A stretch of DNA of 17,023 nt from JASFRI01 sp050115015 (GTDB taxonomy: Bacteria > Acidobacteriota > Polarisedimenticolia > CBDVAL01), in NCBI GenBank assembly GCA_050115015.1, contig JASFRI010000046.1:1-17023 (forward strand). Reading direction: 5' to 3'. Below the pieces are notes generated by a model, which saw only the letters and a program-made list of their open reading frames with translations, was not told the DNA's origin and did no database searches. The position numbers were made by a program, and so were the translations under genes. Positions within the stretch are counted from its first letter, which is position 1, and every line of letters begins with the position of its first letter. Below are positions 13,072 to 17,023 of this stretch, one piece after another.

Positions 13072-14961
13072 ATGGCTCATAGGCGCGTGACGCGTCCGTC
13101 CTCGGGGTTCGCCCGCGCCGTCGTGGGCCTCCTGCTGATCCTCGGGGGGTGCGGGACCTCTGACCATCGGTTACGGCCGGTCGCGAGGGACATCCACTCG
13201 CTGTCCCGCCCGGACCAGGTTCTCGTGACCCACGCCGATATCGACTGGCAGGTGGATCTCGAGGCCCGGCAGATCCGGGGCGGCGTGACCTGGGTAGTGG
13301 ACCGGTCCCCGGACACGCCCGGCGCGCCGCTGATCCTCGACACGCGAGGGCTCACCGTGGAGGGAGTGTTCTCCGGAGGTGGCGAGCCCCTGGAGTGGGA
13401 GATGGGGGCGGTCCATCCGGTTCTCGGGACGCCCCTCCGGGTGGAGCTGGGCACCGGGACACGGGAGGTCGAGGTTCGCTACCACACCGGACCGGAATCC
13501 TCCGGGCTACAGTGGCTCGACCCGGCACAGACCGCGGGCAGGGAGCACCCCTTCCTGTTCTCCCAGGCCCAGTCCATCCTGGCGCGGACCTTCCTGCCCT
13601 GCCAGGATTCGCCCGGCGTGCGGGTGACCTTCGACGCCGCGGTGACCGTTCCCGACGGCCTCACCGTGGTGATGGCCGCGGAGGCCCTCGGCGGTGGCGA
13701 CGCTGAGCCCTTCCGGTTCCGCATGCCGCAGCCGATACCCGCCTATCTCGTCGCCATCGCCGTGGGGGACATCGGGTTCCGGCCCCTGGGAGACCGGACC
13801 GGCGTGTACGCCGAGCCGTCGGTCCTGGATGCCGCCGCGTACGAGTTTGCCGACACGGAGGCGATGATGCGTGCGGCGGAGGGCCTGTTCGGCCCCTACC
13901 GCTGGGGTCGCTACGACCTGATCGTCCTTCCCCCCAGCTTCCCGTTCGGCGGCATGGAGAACCCGCGCCTGACGTTCGTGACCCCCACCGTCCTCGCCGG
14001 CGACCGATCCCTGGTCTCCCTGGTGGCCCACGAGCTGGCCCATTCGTGGTCCGGGAACCTGGTGACGAACGCCACATGGGCGGACTTCTGGCTGAACGAG
14101 GGGTTCACCGTCTACCTGGAGCGGCGGATCCAGGAGGCGGTCTACGGGAAGGAACGTGCCGAGATGGAGGCGGTGCTCGGGAAGCAGTACCTGCTCGCGG
14201 AGATGCCCGATCTGGAGCCGGGCTTCGGCGCGCTCCACAACACTGCCCTGGCAGGACGCGACCCGGACGACGCGTTCAGCGACGTCCCCTACGAGAAGGG
14301 GTACCTCTTCCTCCGTCTGCTGGAGGAGAAGACCGGCCGGGAGCGCTTCGATGCGTTCCTCCGGCGCTGGTTCGACCGGAACGCCTTCCGGAGCCGGACC
14401 ACGGAGGAGTTCCGGCGGGCCCTGGAACGTGATCTCCTCGCCGGGGGCCCGGAGACGCTGGCGGCGGTCGGGGTCGAGGAATGGCTCGAGGGCGAGGGGC
14501 TGCCCGAGAACGCGCCGGCACCGCGCAGCGAGGCGCTCGACCGCGCGGCCGCCGAGGGCGCCGCGTTCCTGGCCGGCGGGAAGACTGCCGCGGACCTGCC
14601 CGGCGCGGACTGGAGCACCCAGGAGTGGCTGCACATGCTGCGTTCGCTCCCGGAGACCGTACCCCTGCCGAAGCTGCAGGAGCTGGACGCCGCGTGGTCC
14701 CTCACGAACGCGGAGAACTCGGAGATCCTCGCGGAATGGCTCCTGATCGCCATCCGCAGCGGGTATGAACCCGCGAATCCCGCCCTGGAGAGGTTCCTCA
14801 CGACTCAGGGCCGCCGGAAGTTCCTGGAGCCGATCTACACGGAGCTGGCCCGCACGGGGGAGGGTCGGGCGCGCGCCCTCGCGATCTACGCCCGTGCAAG
14901 GCCGCTCTACCATGCGATCGCCGCGGACACCGTGGATGAGATCCTGGGATGGGAGGGCTGA
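13072..14961 (+). CDS. M1-family zinc aminopeptidase, leukotriene A4 hydrolase-like, lipoprotein
   Basis: The product is 629 residues. Residues 15-27 (AVVGLLLILGGC) form a lipoprotein signal with a possible lipid-modified C27. The catalytic domain shows the exopeptidase motif FGGMENPRLTFV and the zinc motif HELAH (H320, E321, H324), with the third ligand E343 in WLNEGFTVYLE. This is the same HExxH-18-E arrangement as LTA4 hydrolase. The C-terminal helical part (about 500-629, EWLHMLRSLPETVPLPKL... YHAIAADTVDEIL) matches the LTA4-hydrolase C-terminal domain. It should remove N-terminal residues from peptides in the periplasm; epoxide hydrolase activity cannot be judged. ATG 13072 with GGAGGGAA upstream is preferred over ATG 13015, which overlaps a -10 element. 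Confidence 0.93.
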   Translation: MAHRRVTRPSSGFARAVVGLLLILGGCGTSDHRLRPVARDIHSLSRPDQVLVTHADIDWQVDLEARQIRGGVTWVVDRSPDTPGAPLILDTRGLTVEGVFSGGGEPLEWEMGAVHPVLGTPLRVELGTGTREVEVRYHTGPESSGLQWLDPAQTAGREHPFLFSQAQSILARTFLPCQDSPGVRVTFDAAVTVPDGLTVVMAAEALGGGDAEPFRFRMPQPIPAYLVAIAVGDIGFRPLGDRTGVYAEPSVLDAAAYEFADTEAMMRAAEGLFGPYRWGRYDLIVLPPSFPFGGMENPRLTFVTPTVLAGDRSLVSLVAHELAHSWSGNLVTNATWADFWLNEGFTVYLERRIQEAVYGKERAEMEAVLGKQYLLAEMPDLEPGFGALHNTALAGRDPDDAFSDVPYEKGYLFLRLLEEKTGRERFDAFLRRWFDRNAFRSRTTEEFRRALERDLLAGGPETLAAVGVEEWLEGEGLPENAPAPRSEALDRAAAEGAAFLAGGKTAADLPGADWSTQEWLHMLRSLPETVPLPKLQELDAAWSLTNAENSEILAEWLLIAIRSGYEPANPALERFLTTQGRRKFLEPIYTELARTGEGRARALAIYARARPLYHAIAADTVDEILGWEG

Positions 14962-14985
14962 GGGCGGAAGCGGCCCGGGTCTGGG

Positions 14986-15004
14986 GGTCCGGCCGGACCT
15001 CTGG
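14986..15004. repeat. Palindrome with a 15-base match to the end of element 2
   Basis: GGTCCGGCCGGACC (14986-14999) is a perfect palindrome between the M1 peptidase and glycosyltransferase genes. CGGCCGGACCTCTGG (14990-15004) is the exact reverse complement of 12157-12171, the left edge of the 292-bp element. It may be a solitary remnant of that element's end, or chance. Confidence 0.3.
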
Positions 15005-15043
15005 TCGACGGACGCCCGGTGAACCGCGCCGTCCTGGCGGTTG

Positions 15044-17023
15044 ATGCTCCGATTCACCTTGCGTCTCGGACTACCCCCTGCGGTGGTCCTGGGTTCATCC
15101 CTCGTGGCGGGCCTCATGCTGCAGCACGACTGGCTGCGGCGCAGACCGGACGAGGCGCCGGGGGTGCGCTACGGCATCGTCGCCCCCCTCATCGCCGTCG
15201 CCGTCGGGCTGCTCTGGCTCGGCTACCTGCGGCTGCTGCGGGCGGCACTACCCGCGTCGAGGCTCGAGTCCGCCGTCCGGCGCGACGCCTGGACGTTGCT
15301 GCCGCTCCTGCTGACGCTCCGGGCTCTGTGGCTGCCGCTGTCCCCGCGCAGCCTCGCGCTCGTCGTGGCGGGGATCGCCGCCGCGAAGCTCGTCCTCTGC
15401 CCGCGGGAGACCGGTCTGCTGGTCGTCTGGCTTCTCCGGCGCGCCGTCCTGGAGCCCGTGCGCGGCGCGCTCGCCCGGCTCGGCGGTCTGCGGCCCCGCA
15501 ACGTCGCGGACGCGGCTCTGCTGGCCGCGGCGGTGGCGCTTCTCGGCTACACGGTGGCACGCGCCGCCACGCTCTCCTTCACGGGTGACGAGAGCATTTC
15601 CTACCTGCACGGTGTCAGGCCCGGGCTGGGCGCCAGCCTCCTGTTCGGCTTCGTGGACGCGAACAACCACCTCCTCAACACCGTCCTGATGACCGTGTCG
15701 TCCCACATCCTCGGAGCGGGCGAGTTCTCCCTGCGCCTCCCCAACCTCCTCGCCCATGCGGTCTACCTGCTGGCCACCTACGCCATCGCACGGCGCTGCG
15801 GTTCTCGGGTCGTGGCGATGGCCGGCTTCGTGCTGCTCAACGTGAACCCGTTCCTCCTCGACTTCTTCTCGCTGGCCCGTGGGTACGGGCTCGGGCTGGG
15901 GTTCCTGGCTCTGAGCCTGGCGGAGGCCGCCGGCGCGTGGAGGGGCCCGTCCGGCGGGGGCCGGCGCCTCCGAGCACTCTGGCTCGCGGTGCTCGCGACC
16001 CTCTCGAACCTGAGCTTCCTGAACTACTACGTCGCCCTCCTCACGACGTTCTGGGTGCAGCATCTTCACCGGACGGGGAGGCCGTTCCCCGGTCGGGCCG
16101 CGCGCCGCGCCGTGCTGGACCAGCTGGTGCTCCTGTTGTTCACCGCGGGCTTCATGATCCACCAGCTCTGGCGGGGCGGGAAGCTCTACTACGGCGGCAC
16201 CCGGGGGTTGTGGGCGGACACCGCGACATCGCTGATCCGGGGCACGCTGTACGGGCTGGACCCGCCGTCGTGGGCGGGCGGGGCCATCGCCCTCGGTCTC
16301 CTCGTGCTGGCGCTCGCCGCCGTCCAGGGCCGGCGCGATGGGCTCGTCGCGGGAAGCCTGCTCCTGGTGACACTGGCGCTGGCGGGCCTCTGGCTGCAGC
16401 ATCAGCTGCTGGGCGTGCGCTACCTCCAGGGGCGGACGGCGCTGCTGGTCCTGCCCTTGATGGCCATCCTGGCGACGGCGGTGCTCGATCGGGCTGCCCG
16501 GCCGGCGCGCCGGGGGATCGCCGGCCGCATGCTGGCGATGGTCGCCGCGGTCGCGCTCCTCGTCCTCGCCGGCCGCACGGCGAACCTGACCCATACCTTC
16601 GACTGGCCGCAGGACGCCGACACCCGACAGCTCGTCGCCGACCTGGGGGATCTGCACGAGGCGACGGGCGGTGAACGTCTGGAGGCGACGTGGTTCCTCG
16701 TGCCCGCAATCGAGTACTACCGGGTCACCCGGGCACTGGGGTGGATGGAGCTCGTGGAGGGGAGGGAGGGGAGCGGGGCCCCCGACTGGCTCTACCTGGC
16801 CCCCGGGGATCCGGACGCCGCGGAGGCCGGCCCGGAGCGTCTCCTCCGGCGCTACGAGGTGAGCGGGAACGTGCTCATCGCGCGGGACCCGGCAGAGGGG
16901 GGCTCTCCCCTACCGCGTCCCGGTGTGGTAGCCTGCGCTCGGGCCGGGGGGCCCTCCGCTCCCTCGAAAACGACTCGAACCCGGAAGGAGCCCGTGGAGA
17001 TCTACGAGAACATCCTGGAAACT
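15044..17023 (+). CDS. Multi-pass membrane glycosyltransferase, family 39 / ArnT-PMT-like; no stop codon before window end
   Basis: The frame is open from ATG 15044 to the edge (660 codons). Several hydrophobic segments occupy the first 180 residues, about 6-25, 43-65, 85-135 and 156-178. FTGDES follows, with D182-E183 in the position of the catalytic acid of the first periplasmic loop of family 39 enzymes. Then come DANNHLLNT and the helices SLRLPNLLAHAVYLLATYAIARRC and FFSLARGYGLGLGFLALSLAEA, all typical of polyprenyl-phosphate-sugar-dependent transferases. Donor and acceptor are unknown. Family-like sequence ends near residue 618 (YEVSGNVLIARD); the rest looks like intergenic DNA that lacks a stop. 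A TGA at 15020-15022 bounds the start, and its ribosome-binding site is weak. Confidence 0.75.
   Translation, partial: MLRFTLRLGLPPAVVLGSSLVAGLMLQHDWLRRRPDEAPGVRYGIVAPLIAVAVGLLWLGYLRLLRAALPASRLESAVRRDAWTLLPLLLTLRALWLPLSPRSLALVVAGIAAAKLVLCPRETGLLVVWLLRRAVLEPVRGALARLGGLRPRNVADAALLAAAVALLGYTVARAATLSFTGDESISYLHGVRPGLGASLLFGFVDANNHLLNTVLMTVSSHILGAGEFSLRLPNLLAHAVYLLATYAIARRCGSRVVAMAGFVLLNVNPFLLDFFSLARGYGLGLGFLALSLAEAAGAWRGPSGGGRRLRALWLAVLATLSNLSFLNYYVALLTTFWVQHLHRTGRPFPGRAARRAVLDQLVLLLFTAGFMIHQLWRGGKLYYGGTRGLWADTATSLIRGTLYGLDPPSWAGGAIALGLLVLALAAVQGRRDGLVAGSLLLVTLALAGLWLQHQLLGVRYLQGRTALLVLPLMAILATAVLDRAARPARRGIAGRMLAMVAAVALLVLAGRTANLTHTFDWPQDADTRQLVADLGDLHEATGGERLEATWFLVPAIEYYRVTRALGWMELVEGREGSGAPDWLYLAPGDPDAAEAGPERLLRRYEVSGNVLIARDPAEGGSPLPRPGVVACARAGGPSAPSKTTRTRKEPVEIYENILET
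16994..17023 (+). CDS. Start of a cysteine synthase / cystathionine beta-synthase family gene (5' fragment)
   Basis: GTG 16994 is preceded by GGAAGGAG 3 nt upstream. The ten visible residues, (M)EIYENILET, match the conserved start of PLP-dependent cysteine synthases and cystathionine beta-synthases (typically IY-NILETIG-TPLV). Only ten residues are visible, so the assignment rests on that motif and the strong ribosome-binding site. The frame is continuous with the upstream glycosyltransferase frame. Confidence 0.55.
   Translation, partial: MEIYENILET

Noticed and set aside
13507..15117. 536-residue minus-strand frame opposite the M1 peptidase
   Set aside because: Antisense shadow of a gene with an intact zinc site; its product resembles no family.
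15248..16657. 469-residue minus-strand frame opposite the glycosyltransferase
   Set aside because: Low-complexity, Q/R/G-rich antisense product, while the plus frame shows membrane helices and family motifs.
1..17023. CRISPR array, tRNA or rRNA genes, intact transposase, phage genes
   Set aside because: I looked for regularly spaced short repeats, tRNA-like cloverleafs and recombinase motifs and found none; the mobile signals are only non-coding elements.

Overview
The window is very GC-rich, and its genes look like those of a Gram-negative bacterium. Three products have Sec or lipoprotein signals and there is a LolA-like periplasmic protein. The mix of FG-GAP propellers, MopE-type calcium motifs, dockerin and cohesin domains and PQQ-type propellers is typical of large-genome environmental lineages such as Acidobacteriota, Myxococcota or Desulfobacterota. 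No rRNA or tRNA is present, so I cannot place it more precisely.

Region 1 (1-5752) is a benzoyl-CoA (box) locus. A BoxR/BzdR-type regulator (HTH fused to a shikimate-kinase-like domain, cut by the left edge) is divergent from boxC and boxB. The 119-bp control region holds two TGCA-N6-TGCA-like sites that overlap -10 elements. Downstream on the same strand come a renalase-like FAD oxidoreductase and, overlapping it by 4 nt, GTP cyclohydrolase II (flavin synthesis). boxA, the reductase partner of BoxB, is not in the window.

Region 2 (5753-6774) has a small exported tetraheme c-type cytochrome with a strong intrinsic terminator, then a small unrecognised membrane-anchored protein. The stretch between ribA and the cytochrome gene carries a Fur-like sequence, a 10-bp inverted repeat, a promoter-like pair and a 7-1-7 palindrome.

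Region 3 (6766-9942) is a two-gene minus-strand operon (PQQ-type beta-propeller protein, then a LolA-like exported protein). It lies between two same-orientation copies of a roughly 220-bp dispersed element. Each copy is closed by a terminal stem of about 22 bp. Paired changes between the copies keep that stem, and its non-Watson-Crick pairs are mostly G.T on the plus strand. This suggests a structured plus-strand RNA or a fold-back mobile element.

Region 4 (9965-12995) is a possible surface-attachment pair. A secreted seven-blade FG-GAP protein ends in a dockerin, and the next gene is a lipoprotein with a cohesin domain. Two different palindromic elements (158 and 292 bp) sit in tandem between them. 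The second appears to supply the start codon and first codons of the cohesin lipoprotein.

Region 5 (13072-17023) has an M1-family (leukotriene A4 hydrolase-like) lipoprotein aminopeptidase and a multi-pass family-39-type glycosyltransferase. The last 30 bases look like the start of a cysteine synthase/cystathionine beta-synthase family gene. The glycosyltransferase frame has no stop codon and runs in frame into that last gene.
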